NCBI RefSeq assembly: GCF_019400745.1
Contig: NZ_WJIB01000009.1
Span: forward strand, 186,001 to 250,000
DNA: 64,000 nucleotides
Reading direction: 5' to 3'
Source: Cohnella sp. CFH 77786
Lineage (GTDB): Bacteria; Bacillota; Bacilli; Paenibacillales; Paenibacillaceae
Shown here: positions 1 to 8,781 of the stretch, piece by piece
Layout of the letters: every line of letters starts with the position of its first letter
Position numbering within the stretch: position 1 is the first letter of the stretch
Notes under the pieces: model-generated
Database searches by the model: none
What the model was told of the DNA's origin: nothing
The model's input: only the letters and a program-made list of their open reading frames with translations
Position numbers and translations under genes: made by a program

Positions 1-1353
1 ATCGCGGAAGGAATCCGTCGGGGTCAAGCGGAGAAATCCAGGAGAAGGGGCCGGGTCCGCAGGCGAATCGGCGGAACGGCCGCAGCCTGCGTGCTGCTGC
101 TGGCTTGCATCTTGTCGATACGGGTTTCCCCGGTGTTCGCGGCGCTCGTTCGGGACATTCCGGGGATGGAGAAGTTCGTCGATCTCATCCGCCATACGCA
201 GGACAGGGGGATCCAACTGGCGCTTGACAACGACTTCATGCAGCCTGTCGGGGTCTCGGACGAGCATGATGGCGTGAAGCTTACGGTGCAAGGCATCATC
301 GTCGACGATAGTCGCATGGTACTGTTCTATGACGTGGAACTTCCCGATCGGGAGGAACGCGTCGTCTTTAACCGAGCGGAGCTCACGGATGTTGCCGGAA
401 AATCGCTGCCTGTAACGATATCTTATCATTACCCGCAGGAAGCCGACCAAGATATCCGCGAAGAGGGCGTTCAAAGAGGGACGGCGGATTTTAACTTGGT
501 CCAGGGAGTTACGTTTCCGGATGAAGTGGTTCTGAACGTGAAGCTAAGGCGAATCGCCTTGCCCGATCCGTCCGCTCCTCCGGAACAGCGGGCCGGATCG
601 GTTGAGATCCCCAGTGCCGAAGCCCGTACGGCCGAGGGGACGGAATACACGATCCCGTTCAAAATCGATCGGGCCAGATTCGCCGGGCTGCGGAGCGAGT
701 ATGCGCTGAACCAAACGGTGGATGTGGAAGGACAGAAGGTAATGTTCGCCAAAGCCGTGGTGACGCCCCTTAAAGTCTCCCTATTCCTCGAATATGATTC
801 GGCCAACCCGAAGCAAATCTTCGGTCCCGGGGACATTCGCCTGGTGGACGACGAAGGCAGGGAGTGGACGAATTTCCTCGGAAACTTGGATAAGAATCAT
901 CCGGTGTATCACTTCGAGAGCCCGTATTTCAAGGAAACGAAAGAGCTTTACGTCGAGGGAAGCTGGTTCCGAGCGCTGGACAAAGACAAGCTGGAAGTGA
1001 AGGTGGACACGGAGAAAAGGAAGGTGCTGCAAAGTCCGGACGATAAGCTGGCTCTGCATGGGGTGACGAGCGGAAGGAAATACACGAAACTGGATTTCTC
1101 GCTCAGCGGGGTGGACGAGGCGGACACGATGTTGTACAGCTTGTTCGATCAACAATTCATGGATGCGGACGGTACCCGGCACAAAGCGGCCGATCTTCGG
1201 GAAGTAACGAGCGGATCCGCAGAAGGAACGGGAGGGAGGGAGCAGCACACGCTGTACTACCTTGACCCGAAGCCCTATAAGCAGCCGCTTACGTTTACCG
1301 TGGAAAACTATCCGCAATACATTCGGCAACCCTATCGGATCAAGGTCAAATAA
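1..1353 (+). CDS. DUF4179 domain protein, 5' end outside window
   Basis: The reading frame is open from the first base, so the N-terminus is missing. An Arg-rich stretch (about residues 5-23) precedes a single hydrophobic segment (about residues 27-46) and a long extracytoplasmic part with the 'GVSDEHDGVKLTVQGIIVDDS' type of start typical of DUF4179 proteins. That family is usually encoded beside ECF sigma factors and is suspected to act as an anti-sigma-like membrane sensor. This role is family knowledge; the expected sigma gene would lie upstream, outside the window. A GTG at 91 falls inside the membrane segment and is not a credible start. Confidence 0.75.
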   Translation: MAEGIRRGQAEKSRRRGRVRRRIGGTAAACVLLLACILSIRVSPVFAALVRDIPGMEKFVDLIRHTQDRGIQLALDNDFMQPVGVSDEHDGVKLTVQGIIVDDSRMVLFYDVELPDREERVVFNRAELTDVAGKSLPVTISYHYPQEADQDIREEGVQRGTADFNLVQGVTFPDEVVLNVKLRRIALPDPSAPPEQRAGSVEIPSAEARTAEGTEYTIPFKIDRARFAGLRSEYALNQTVDVEGQKVMFAKAVVTPLKVSLFLEYDSANPKQIFGPGDIRLVDDEGREWTNFLGNLDKNHPVYHFESPYFKETKELYVEGSWFRALDKDKLEVKVDTEKRKVLQSPDDKLALHGVTSGRKYTKLDFSLSGVDEADTMLYSLFDQQFMDADGTRHKAADLREVTSGSAEGTGGREQHTLYYLDPKPYKQPLTFTVENYPQYIRQPYRIKVK

Positions 1354-1359
1354 AAGAAC

Positions 1360-1391
1360 GAAGGACGGACCCCCAGCGGGATCCGTCCTTC
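1360..1391. terminator. Bidirectional terminator between convergent genes
   Basis: A perfect 10-bp stem, GAAGGACGGA (1360-1369) with TCCGTCCTTC (1382-1391), encloses a 12-base loop. It sits between the stop of the DUF4179 gene and the stop of the convergent carboxypeptidase gene, so it can serve both. The T-tract is weak on both sides. Confidence 0.65.
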
Positions 1392-1403
1392 GCCTCATGG
1401 CTG

Positions 1404-2270
1404 CTATTTCGCCGCGGATGCTTCCAAAGCGCCGAAAAATTCCTCGAAAGTCAGCTTGCTTCGCACGACATCCGCCGCGGCTTCTTTCCCGATGTACCGG
1501 ACGTGCCATGGCTCGTACTGATAGCCCGTAATCTTCTCCTTGCCCTTCGGATACCGGATGATGAATCCGTACTCGGCGGCGTGGGCGGCGAGCCAGCGGC
1601 CTTCCTCCGTTTCGCCGAAGCTCTCGACCAGGTCGTAACCGGCGCTGGCGCTGGAAATGTCCATGGCCAGCCCCGTCTGATGCTCGCTTTGCCCAGGGTG
1701 GGCGCTGAACCGGTTGGCCGCGTCTTCGCCGTGTTTTTTGGAATAATTCTCGAAGAGCGCTTTCTGCGTCGCATAGGAACGGTAGCCGGACACCGCCTTC
1801 AGCTTGATCCCGGCTTTGCCCGCTCCCTCGAACAGCTCTTCCAGGGCGGTTGCGGCTTCTTTGCGCATCTTCTTCTTCGGGGAGTCCCCGGAGAAGGAGA
1901 AAGCGACGTTCGGGACGACGAGGTCGTTCGGAATATAGGAGGAGGGCAGGTTGCGGGATTTGTTGACCAGTACGTAAATGCTCGAAGGATTCGTGACGAC
2001 GGCGAGGCCGTCTCCGCTCGCGCGGATCGTGCGTTCCAGAAGGTTGTCCATCGCCCAGGAGGGCATGTCCGGCTGATTCTCGGACGCCTCGGGACTTGAC
2101 GGTTGCTCCGTCGGCTTCTGCGTTTCCGGCGGTTTCTGCGTATTCGACGCCTGCTGGTCGGTCGGCTTCGTTTGCCCCCGGTCGCCTGCGGCATGGATCA
2201 CCAGCCCGCCCGCGATCAACGCGGCGGCCAACGCTGCCAGCCATTTGACTCGGTTAATATTGCTTTTCAT
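1404..2270 (-). CDS. VanY/DacB-type D-Ala-D-Ala carboxypeptidase (M15B), exported
   Basis: A protein of 288 residues. It has an N-terminal hydrophobic signal anchor (about residues 8-28), a Pro/Thr/Gln-rich linker (about 35-70) and a C-terminal M15 peptidase domain. The zinc-site motifs are visible: SGYRSYATQ, SEHQTGLAMDIS (His and Asp ligands) and EPWHVRYIG (last His). The family cleaves the terminal D-Ala from peptidoglycan stem peptides outside the membrane. The gene has a GGGGGAG ribosome binding site; the second ATG of an ATGATG pair (2270) has the better spacing, the first (2273) is only 2 bases away. It stands alone with its own promoter region; no van regulatory genes are near, so a housekeeping cell-wall role is more likely than glycopeptide resistance. 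Confidence 0.88.
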   Translation of the reverse strand: MKSNINRVKWLAALAAALIAGGLVIHAAGDRGQTKPTDQQASNTQKPPETQKPTEQPSSPEASENQPDMPSWAMDNLLERTIRASGDGLAVVTNPSSIYVLVNKSRNLPSSYIPNDLVVPNVAFSFSGDSPKKKMRKEAATALEELFEGAGKAGIKLKAVSGYRSYATQKALFENYSKKHGEDAANRFSAHPGQSEHQTGLAMDISSASAGYDLVESFGETEEGRWLAAHAAEYGFIIRYPKGKEKITGYQYEPWHVRYIGKEAAADVVRSKLTFEEFFGALEASAAK

Positions 2271-2465
2271 CATTTCTCCCCCAATCCCTGTACGATTATT
2301 ATATCGGACAAGGGGGAGGTTTGTCGTCCATTGTCGCCGGATTTTCGGATCGATTGGCCAAAACCCCGACCCAAGTCGGGCCGAATCCCGTACCGCAGCC
2401 GATTCAACCGCGTGTCGGCGAAAGGTACAATGAGGGCAACGTCAATCGAAAGCGTGGTCGAACCG

Positions 2466-3176
2466 ATGAAAAAGAAAAAACAGAGCGCTTGGCAAGCGTG
2501 GAAAATGCTCATGCTGGCGCTGCCGAAAGGCATCGCGGCATTCATCACGGTGGCGGCGGGATTGTCGGTGAGCCTGCCGTTGTCCGTCTTCCTGATTGGA
2601 TTGCCTTTGCTTGCAGAGACGCTTGTCTTATGCGGCAGAATGATGGAAACCGAACGTGCCCTCGCCGCTCAGTGGCGCCAGGCGGGACAAACGGACGGGG
2701 AGGGGGGCCAAGGTGCCGGGGATCGCGGCTGGCGCGGCTGGCGGGCGCTGCTGGCCGTTCTCGGCCAAGGCCGCTCCTACCGGGGCATTCTATTCGGTCT
2801 TCTTCAACTGCCGATCGGCATCGCGGCTTTCGTAACCGGAATCGCGGTCCCGATCGCCGCATTCGCCTTCCTGCTGTCTCCGCTGGCTTATCAGATCAGT
2901 ATGGGATGGTTTTCGTTCGAACTGTTCGCGGATCCGATCGTAATGGACCGACTTCTGCCCGCTTGGTCGGGATTCGAGCGCTCGTGGTTGGCGGCGGGGA
3001 TCGGGGCTCTGTTCGTGCTGCTGCTTCCGCTTCTGTTCCGGGCGTTCGGGCGGATGTACGTCTCCTGGATCTCCGCCGTTGCAGGTCCTGCGGATATCAG
3101 CCCGGTCCCCGCGGACCGCGAGGGAGCCGCGGCTTTCTCCGCCGAGAAGCTTCCCGAGCCTCGGCTATACGCATAA
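2466..3176 (+). CDS. Sensor-domain (PF13796-like) integral membrane protein
   Basis: A protein of 236 residues with four hydrophobic segments: two near the N-terminus (about residues 15-55) and two in the C-terminal half (about 105-140 and 180-205), split by a soluble stretch. The pattern, with 'GLPLLAETLVLCGRMMETERALAAQW' spread over the second helix and its exit, fits the 'putative sensor' domain found N-terminal in many histidine kinases or alone beside two-component genes. No kinase domain follows, so it is a stand-alone membrane protein of unknown ligand. The start is uncertain: ATG 2466 lacks a clear ribosome binding site, while an in-frame ATG at 2430 overlaps a TACAAT (2426-2431) that could instead be a -10 box. 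Confidence 0.6.
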   Translation: MKKKKQSAWQAWKMLMLALPKGIAAFITVAAGLSVSLPLSVFLIGLPLLAETLVLCGRMMETERALAAQWRQAGQTDGEGGQGAGDRGWRGWRALLAVLGQGRSYRGILFGLLQLPIGIAAFVTGIAVPIAAFAFLLSPLAYQISMGWFSFELFADPIVMDRLLPAWSGFERSWLAAGIGALFVLLLPLLFRAFGRMYVSWISAVAGPADISPVPADREGAAAFSAEKLPEPRLYA

Positions 3177-3237
3177 TACCTGGGAACTCGGGGAGTACGG
3201 CGGGGATGATCGACGCATAAAATGGATTTCCGAACAG

Positions 3238-3272
3238 GAAAAAAGCCGTTCCAGCGATGAACGGCTTTTCCT
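3238..3272. terminator. Bidirectional terminator
   Basis: AAAAGCCGTT (3241-3250) pairs with AACGGCTTTT (3260-3269) over a 9-base loop, with A-rich sequence before and T-rich sequence after. It separates the convergent sensor-domain gene and HxlR gene and should work in both directions. Confidence 0.75.
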
Positions 3273-3328
3273 TTTTTGCGTCGATTCGGCAAGCCCATAT
3301 CCCGCCGCTTGCCGGACTTGCGAAAGCC

Positions 3329-3637
3329 TTACATCCACTTCTCGCCCCATACTTGAATGGACTCGATGACATCCTTCATGTCGCGGCCTTTGTCGGTCAG
3401 TTCATATTCGATACGCACCGGCATCTCCGGATACACGGTTCGCGTCAGGATACCGAGGGACTCCAGCTCCTTCATGCGGTCGGTCAACATCTTGTCGCTC
3501 ATGTCGGGGATTTGTTCCTTGATTTCCTTGAACCGTTTGGGCCCCCCCATCAGCACCCGGATGATAAGGCCGTTCCATCTCTTGCAGATCAACTCGGCGG
3601 CCGTTTCGTACTTGGGGCACATTTTGGTGAAATCCAT
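3329..3637 (-). CDS. HxlR/YodB-family winged-helix regulator
   Basis: A protein of 102 residues, the normal length for the family, with the HxlR signature 'CKRWNGLIIRVLMGGPKRF' and 'KMLTDRMKELESLGILTR'. These regulators bind DNA as dimers and often control an adjacent divergent oxidoreductase or detoxification gene. Cys7 near the N-terminus sits where YodB/CatR-type members carry their redox-sensing cysteine, so thiol sensing is possible but unproven. The start has an AAAGGGGGGAG ribosome binding site 5 bases upstream. No intact divergent target gene remains: the facing region holds only a damaged carbohydrate-binding gene. Confidence 0.85.
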   Translation of the reverse strand: MDFTKMCPKYETAAELICKRWNGLIIRVLMGGPKRFKEIKEQIPDMSDKMLTDRMKELESLGILTRTVYPEMPVRIEYELTDKGRDMKDVIESIQVWGEKWM

Positions 3638-3729
3638 ACGGTCTCCCCCCTTTGCGTGGCGGTTCTTCTTCGTCTGACATCGACGGTGCTTTTCTTACAT
3701 CTTAACATAGGGTTAACCAAATCGAAAGC

Positions 3730-3772
3730 AGTAACTTAATTAAATAAAAATACGATATAAAAATAAGTAACT
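3730..3772. promoter_or_regulatory. AGTAACT direct repeats upstream of the HxlR gene
   Basis: AGTAACT occurs at 3730-3736 and again at 3766-3772, 36 bp apart, inside a very AT-rich stretch upstream of the HxlR gene. Paired short sites of this kind are common for HxlR-type repressors. Binding is inferred from position only. The surrounding 3638-3900 has no other gene. Confidence 0.35.
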
Positions 3773-3910
3773 ATATATTAGAAATGATGTGATGCTAACC
3801 GCGACGGTTCAATCCCTCTTGATAAGCGGGGGAACCGAAGGCGAAGGTCGGAGGAAAACTTCTATATTTTTTGTTGTATTTTCTGGAACGTGATTCAGCT
3901 AAAATAAAAA

Positions 3911-3926
3911 TTGCAACCGCTTGCAA
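3911..3926. promoter_or_regulatory. cre-like operator (CcpA/LacI type)
   Basis: TTGCAACCGCTTGCAA is a palindrome with a central CG, fitting the catabolite-responsive-element pattern TGnAAnCGnTTnCA. It lies about 20 bases upstream of a GAGGAGG ribosome binding site and just after a possible -10 (TAAAAT, 3900-3905), a position where CcpA binding would repress. It is the best evidence that the damaged gene downstream was a carbohydrate-use gene. Confidence 0.55.
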
Positions 3927-3944
3927 TATTTTCCCGACGAGGAG

Positions 3945-4492
3945 GTGCAGGAAAACAACATCAAAGTGCAGTCACAAGTGCCGTTTAGAATCGATGGGCT
4001 CGAAAGGCAGGATGTGCCGCACTATGAAAAACCGAGCTCAATGGGGAAGTCCTGACCGTCAAAGCAAGTCTTCTTGCCAAGCTGACCGCATCGGGACAAT
4101 TCCGCGAGAATGCGGTGCTGAAGGTCCAATTCAACAAGGGCGCCGACTGGAGCTTCCATGTGCTCTATTGTGACAAGCCGGTGCTGCAAAACGCGGAAGG
4201 CACGATCGCAAGCTTTGCGATACCGACCGCCTTTAACGGCGACCGCCTGGCCACGATGGAGGCCGTGTACGCTGCAGGAGGGAACGCCGGTCCGCATAAC
4301 TGGACTTCGTTCAAAGAGTTCGCCAGGGCCTTCGGCCCCTCCTACGCTGCGAATCAAATCGTTCTTACTCCGTCATTCTTCAACGAAGTGAACGATGGAG
4401 AGGTCATTCTGAAGTTCGACTTCTGGAGCGGCGAAGTCATCCAATACACGATAACGAAGAACGGTACGAGCATCACGGGTACGGCTTCGTAA
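3945..4492 (+). pseudogene. Frameshifted carbohydrate-binding-domain gene
   Basis: Two overlapping frames read as one protein if a base is restored in the A-run at 4027-4031. The first frame runs from GTG 3945 (after GAGGAGG) through '...DVPHYEK' and then meets a TGA at 4050-4052. The second continues 'KTELNGEVLTVKASLLAK...' to the TAA at 4490. The C-terminus 'NDGEVILKFDFWSGEV' with 'YTITKNGTSITG' resembles the small beta-sandwich modules found at the end of secreted cellulases (X2/CBM46 type). There is no signal peptide or catalytic domain, so this may be the tail of a larger lost enzyme. A GTG at 4115 would give an intact 125-residue product but has no good ribosome binding site. Confidence 0.5.
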
Positions 4493-4509
4493 TCGCCGGA
4501 ACGATTCGG

Positions 4510-4560
4510 AAAAAGGGAGTCCCGCCTAGCGCTCGTGCGCTTAGGCAGGACTCCCTTTTT
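4510..4560 (+). terminator. Strong rho-independent terminator
   Basis: AAAAAGGGAGTCC pairs with GGACTCCCTTTTT around an inner CGCCTA/TTAGGC and GCGC/GCGC stem with a TCGT loop, ending in a T-run. It closes the transcript of the damaged carbohydrate-binding gene. Confidence 0.85.
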
Positions 4561-4712
4561 ATCGTATTCTCCTCAGTCCATGCTCGAGCAGCCGCGGAAA
4601 ACGATACCTGGGTATAGGTGGAAATTCATCCTAGGAGTCATATCGGAGGGGAGCTAGATGGATTATTCTTGATCTCGGGCCCCATTAAAGTTGGATAAGG
4701 AGTTTTCATGGA

Positions 4713-5942
4713 ATGAAATTACAGCCGACAACGATTTCCGAGAGGATTTCGGCACTGGATATTTTAAGGGGATTGGCCGTTTTCGGGATTTTATTCGTGC
4801 ATATGCCATACTTCAGTACGACCTCCGTCTTCTTTGAACGGATCGGTGTCGTTCCTGCCGGGGAGTCAGTCCTCGATCTATGGGTGAAACACCTCGTAGC
4901 CCTTTTTTTCGCGGGCAAATTTTATCCCATACTGGCATTCCTGTTTGGCGTCGGGTTCTTCCTCTTGATGAGCCGTGCAGAGCAGAAGGGCATGCGTGTT
5001 TACCGGTTCTTTATTAAACGGATGAGCGTTTTGTTTCTGATTGGAATCGCCCATTTCCTCTTCTTCTTTGGCGGGGACGTTCTCCGTACGTACGGGTTGC
5101 TCGGTTGTTTGTTGATGCTGTTTTACCGCAGGAATGAAAGGACGGTGCTCAGATGGGCCGTTTCCATTCTGATTGCTTTTTTGCTGATGTTTTCGCTTGG
5201 GTTTCTTCAGCCCGCATCCGACATGCAAGAAAGCTACGGCAAGAATTACGTCGCAGCGGAGCGGGACGCGGCTGAAGCCACCAAAGCTTATCAGAGCAGG
5301 GATTATGGGGAATGGTGGGCCTTCCATCTGAAAGAAGAAGCGCTTCCGGCGCTCAAACAGGAACAGATTGCCTATCCCAGCACGTTCGGCATGATGCTGC
5401 TCGGATTTTACTGCGGACGCATCCGACTTTTTCAACGGATGGCCGAGTTTCTCCCTGTGCTTCGTAAGATTAGGAATACAAGCGGGGCAATCAGCTTATT
5501 GGTCGTGGTCCTGCTTGCGTTGGTCCAGCTCAAGGCAGTCGGCTTCGGCGTTTACGAAGTGCTGGCCGCTCAATATTTGACTTATGGCTTCGGCATTTTT
5601 CTAAGCTTTTATTATCTGTCGTCAATCCTTCTTGCTTTGCAGAAACCGTTTGTTCAGAAGCTCTTGAAACCCTTCCAGTTTGCAGGAAGGATGACCTTGA
5701 CGAACTATCTTCTGCAGTCCGTCATATCCATTGCGGTTTTTGCAGGCTTCGGTTTGTATGCAAAGATGAATCTGCTCGCGGCGGTTGGTTATTGCCTGGT
5801 TGTCGTTGCCGCGGAGATCGCGTTCAGCAAATGGTGGATGTCCCGGTTCCCGTTCGGTCCGGTGGAATGGGTATGGCGTCGGCTGACTTACGGGAAACTG
5901 GCGCAACAGGCCAAAGCTTCGCCAAACGGAGTCCATTCATGA
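4713..5942 (+). CDS. DUF418/YeiB-family polytopic membrane protein
   Basis: A protein of 409 residues with about ten hydrophobic segments. The N-terminal 'ISALDILRGLAVFGILFVH' and C-terminal 'FPFGPVEWVWRRLTYG' are signatures of the DUF418 (YeiB-like) family, whose biochemical role is not established; distant similarity to acyltransferase-3 membrane proteins is known. The start ATG 4713 lies 10 bases after AAGGAG. It appears monocistronic. In 4561-4712 I see only the leader of this gene. Confidence 0.85.
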   Translation: MKLQPTTISERISALDILRGLAVFGILFVHMPYFSTTSVFFERIGVVPAGESVLDLWVKHLVALFFAGKFYPILAFLFGVGFFLLMSRAEQKGMRVYRFFIKRMSVLFLIGIAHFLFFFGGDVLRTYGLLGCLLMLFYRRNERTVLRWAVSILIAFLLMFSLGFLQPASDMQESYGKNYVAAERDAAEATKAYQSRDYGEWWAFHLKEEALPALKQEQIAYPSTFGMMLLGFYCGRIRLFQRMAEFLPVLRKIRNTSGAISLLVVVLLALVQLKAVGFGVYEVLAAQYLTYGFGIFLSFYYLSSILLALQKPFVQKLLKPFQFAGRMTLTNYLLQSVISIAVFAGFGLYAKMNLLAAVGYCLVVVAAEIAFSKWWMSRFPFGPVEWVWRRLTYGKLAQQAKASPNGVHS

Positions 5943-5950
5943 CTGATAAG

Positions 5951-5983
5951 CAGGATGATACGCGCTTATGCGATATCATCTTG
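5951..5983. terminator. Hairpin between convergent genes
   Basis: AGGATGATACGC pairs with GCG(A)TATCATCTT, a 12-bp stem with one bulged A and a 6-base loop, between the stop codons of the DUF418 gene and the LuxR-type gene. T-tracts are weak, so the terminator call is moderate. Confidence 0.5.
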
Positions 5984-5987
5984 TCTT

Positions 5988-8015
5988 TCATTCCGCATCA
6001 CTCATCAGCTTGCGAATCAAATTGCTGCGGTTGTTGACTCCTAGCTTCGCGTAAATCGAGTTGAAGTGCTTCTTCACGGTCACTTCGCTGATATATAGCG
6101 CGGCCCCTATGTCCGCGTTCGGCAAGCCCTTAAGCGCCAGACCCACGACCTCCCGCTCGCGCGAAGTCAGGGGTTCGAGCAGAGATTTCCGCAGCTGCGG
6201 GTCCGGCACCGATCGCAGCCGTTCCTCGCGTTTCCAGTCCATGCCTGCTTGCTGCAAGAGCCGCGATAGAAATTCCCGCAGCTTCTCTTCCCGCGTATCG
6301 AGCACAAATGTCGGAGTCGGCGTTTTGCCGTCATAATGGTTATGTACGACTCCGGGCACTTCTTCGAAGCCGAAGCTAAGATGGGACTCGCGCATCATCA
6401 CGGTGGGCGGCGGTGACGCAACGAAGATGCCGCCGGCGCACATGTAGGTATACATAATCCGGATCATGGCCGCCCGATGAGCCGGGTTCTCCACGTCTTC
6501 CATGAAGATGGATCGGATGAACCATCCCGTTTGCTTATCGCTCGGAACGTCGAATTGCTGCCGTTCGGCGGGAGATAAACTCCGGAAATAGGGTCCAGAG
6601 TAAGGATCGCGCTCCAAGCAAGGCATCGTGCCCCAATGTAAAGGTACAATCGCGGACAAACCCCGCAGCTCCCCGTCGCTCGAGCGAAGCAGCTTCACGA
6701 TATTGCCGTCAAGCGCATGCAGCGCGCCTACATCTAAATCTTTTATCGCTAAAGCGAACTCGTTTTCCCGATAGACCAAGCTAAACTTCTCTCCTGTGTG
6801 GGGATCGACGAAATGGATGTTCCGAGGCTTTGTGTCAAGTTGGCATTTCTCCAGATAGGCCACGGCTTCGGGCAGCGTCTCGTTCGTTAAGGGCTCCATC
6901 GTGATCGGTTCAATCGACGAATTCACGCTGAGGATCGTGCGGTGCAACGTTCCTCCGACATAGTGAAACAGTTCCTCCACTTCCCAGGCGACATTGCGTT
7001 TTCCCGAATGTTCGAAAATGAGGTCCGCGTAATAATGAGCGCATCGCTCCGTCCACCGTTTCATTTGCTCCGGCATTCGGTCCGCGATTTGCCGCTGCGC
7101 AATGTCCGCGAGCAGGTCGTGGAGCGCCCAGCCGCGATTGGTTTTCCGGCAGAAGGACAATCCGATCAGGCGATCGAACGCTTCCGGCCTTACCGGTTCT
7201 TCCAGGACGTAAGTTAACATCTCCAAATTGAAGCAGCGCATCGTCGAGGCAAGCTCCACCAGTCCGCGCAGCTCCGGATCCGGCACTTCCTTCATCCACC
7301 TCAGGAAAACTTCACCAAACCAGTCGATCGGATCACCGGCGAAGGAATCGTCCGCATACGTATGCTCTGCAATGGAAAGCGATAACGTCAGCGGGTGCCC
7401 GCGGCTGCGCCTCCAGAGAAGATCCGCCTGATCCGGGTCCGCTACCCCGCATCTTTCGATGAGTTGCAACGATTCCTCCTTGCCCAGTCCATCCAGCGCA
7501 ACCCATTGAATTCGGCTCCGCAGTACCGGATTCGCCAACCATCCCCCCTTAAGCGGGTACCTGCCCGCGAACAAGAGAAGGTGAATCGGCGCTTTCAGAA
7601 AACGATCCCGAAGCCACGCCTCCATGTCACCCATCTCTTCGAACGTATCGATGGCGACAATGACTTGACGATCGGTGGAAATCTGCCGGAGGCGATCGAA
7701 CAATCGTTCCCAAGGAGGCCGCCTGTCGCCCGTCTCATCCGATTCGCCGGCGGCTAACCGTCCCAGGAGCGTATTACAGAAGCCGTCCTCGGAATGGTCG
7801 AAATCGCGGCTGTCGAGGGACAGGAAGCAAGCGCCGGATCTTTCCGCCAGTTCGCGGTACAGCTCCAGGAGCGTGCTCTTGCCGACGCCGCCCGTGCCGT
7901 AAATATTCCAAATCGGTTTACAAGGGTTGCCATTCAGGAAATTCTCGAACAGGGCACGCTCGCGCTCGCGCCCGACGATATAGTTTTCCTCATGCTCGAA
8001 GCTGAGGTTTTTCAT
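5988..8015 (-). CDS. ATPase-LuxR transcriptional activator (LAL/MalT-like architecture)
   Basis: A protein of 675 residues. An N-terminal NTPase domain carries a Walker A (GTGGVGKST, about residues 40-48) and a Walker B-like VIVAIDTFEE. A central region of no clear family follows, then a C-terminal LuxR helix-turn-helix ('LTSREREVVGLALKGLPNAD', 'SEVTVKKHFNSIYAKLGV', about residues 605-668). Proteins built this way are large ATP-dependent activators. The start is set at ATG 8015, preceded by GGTGAT; a TTG at 8057 would add 14 residues. It is divergent from the cupin gene (8156), which is a plausible target. Confidence 0.8.
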   Translation of the reverse strand: MKNLSFEHEENYIVGRERERALFENFLNGNPCKPIWNIYGTGGVGKSTLLELYRELAERSGACFLSLDSRDFDHSEDGFCNTLLGRLAAGESDETGDRRPPWERLFDRLRQISTDRQVIVAIDTFEEMGDMEAWLRDRFLKAPIHLLLFAGRYPLKGGWLANPVLRSRIQWVALDGLGKEESLQLIERCGVADPDQADLLWRRSRGHPLTLSLSIAEHTYADDSFAGDPIDWFGEVFLRWMKEVPDPELRGLVELASTMRCFNLEMLTYVLEEPVRPEAFDRLIGLSFCRKTNRGWALHDLLADIAQRQIADRMPEQMKRWTERCAHYYADLIFEHSGKRNVAWEVEELFHYVGGTLHRTILSVNSSIEPITMEPLTNETLPEAVAYLEKCQLDTKPRNIHFVDPHTGEKFSLVYRENEFALAIKDLDVGALHALDGNIVKLLRSSDGELRGLSAIVPLHWGTMPCLERDPYSGPYFRSLSPAERQQFDVPSDKQTGWFIRSIFMEDVENPAHRAAMIRIMYTYMCAGGIFVASPPPTVMMRESHLSFGFEEVPGVVHNHYDGKTPTPTFVLDTREEKLREFLSRLLQQAGMDWKREERLRSVPDPQLRKSLLEPLTSREREVVGLALKGLPNADIGAALYISEVTVKKHFNSIYAKLGVNNRSNLIRKLMSDAE

Positions 8016-8155
8016 CCTAATCACCGCCGGATAACCTGAATTCACCAAAAAATACAACTCAAGTATACCCGCATTTTCAACCCGAGGATAGTACGGTTCG
8101 GCAAGAGGGCGTGATATCGTAATTCGTGACCGAATCGAATAAAAGGAGATACGGC

Positions 8156-8725
8156 ATGAGTTTAGCAGCTGAACTCGCTGTAAACCGGACGATTGAAAAT
8201 CCCCAAGTGGGAGACCGCGTGACGTTCCTTACCACGCGAGCCGAATCCGGCGGCGCTTATGAATGGGTGGAGGTGGAGTTGAAAGCCGGCGGAGGCAACA
8301 GCCTTCACTATCACACCGCTTTTGTCGAAGAATTCGAGTCCATGGAAGGGGAATTGTATGTCGACTGCGACGGTAAGACATTCGTCTTGAAACCGGGTGA
8401 GCGGGCAACAGCCCCGATTCGGACGCTTCACCGATTTTATAATCCGGGACAGACGGGCATTCGGTTTCGAGTCAAAATCGTCCCGGCCCGCCATTTCGAA
8501 CCGACGTTAAGAATCGCCTACGGACTCGCCTGCGACGGTAAAACCAACAAAAACGGCATACCGAAAAACGTTTTGGCTTTGGCCGTCATCTTCCAGCTCG
8601 GCGAAAGCTATCTGGCCGGCATGCCGATTTGGTTGCAGAAAGGGATTTTCGGCCTCCTGTACCGCATCGCGAAGTGGGCCGGAACCGAGAAGCGGCTGCT
8701 CGAAACGTATTGTCACGGAACATGA
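8156..8725 (+). CDS. Cupin-domain protein
   Basis: A protein of 189 residues with a single cupin barrel in its first ~110 residues: 'NSLHYHTAFVEEFESMEGEL' gives the two metal-binding His and the Glu of cupin motif 1, and 'PIRTLHRFYNPG' gives the His of motif 2. The C-terminal ~70 residues contain two hydrophobic stretches and are not assigned. The start ATG 8156 has an AAAAGGAG ribosome binding site. The substrate is unknown; cupins range from sugar isomerases to dioxygenases and sensors. The divergent ATPase-LuxR gene next door is a likely regulator. Confidence 0.75.
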   Translation: MSLAAELAVNRTIENPQVGDRVTFLTTRAESGGAYEWVEVELKAGGGNSLHYHTAFVEEFESMEGELYVDCDGKTFVLKPGERATAPIRTLHRFYNPGQTGIRFRVKIVPARHFEPTLRIAYGLACDGKTNKNGIPKNVLALAVIFQLGESYLAGMPIWLQKGIFGLLYRIAKWAGTEKRLLETYCHGT

Positions 8726-8781
8726 GCGAAATATCCGTATCGCCCCATTATCGAATTCGAATGAGGAGGCACTTAAGCAAA

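Noticed and set aside
781..2244. 487-codon minus-strand frame across two genes
   Set aside because: Compositionally biased shadow frame spanning the terminator and the antisense of the DUF4179 gene.
1404..2270. VanY as part of a glycopeptide-resistance cluster
   Set aside because: No vanH, vanA/B, vanX or vanRS genes lie nearby; single VanY-type carboxypeptidases are common in this group.
4020..4036. Programmed -1 frameshifting in the carbohydrate-binding gene
   Set aside because: Only five A, no canonical X XXY YYZ heptamer in the needed phase and no obvious downstream stimulatory structure; a simple deletion is likelier.
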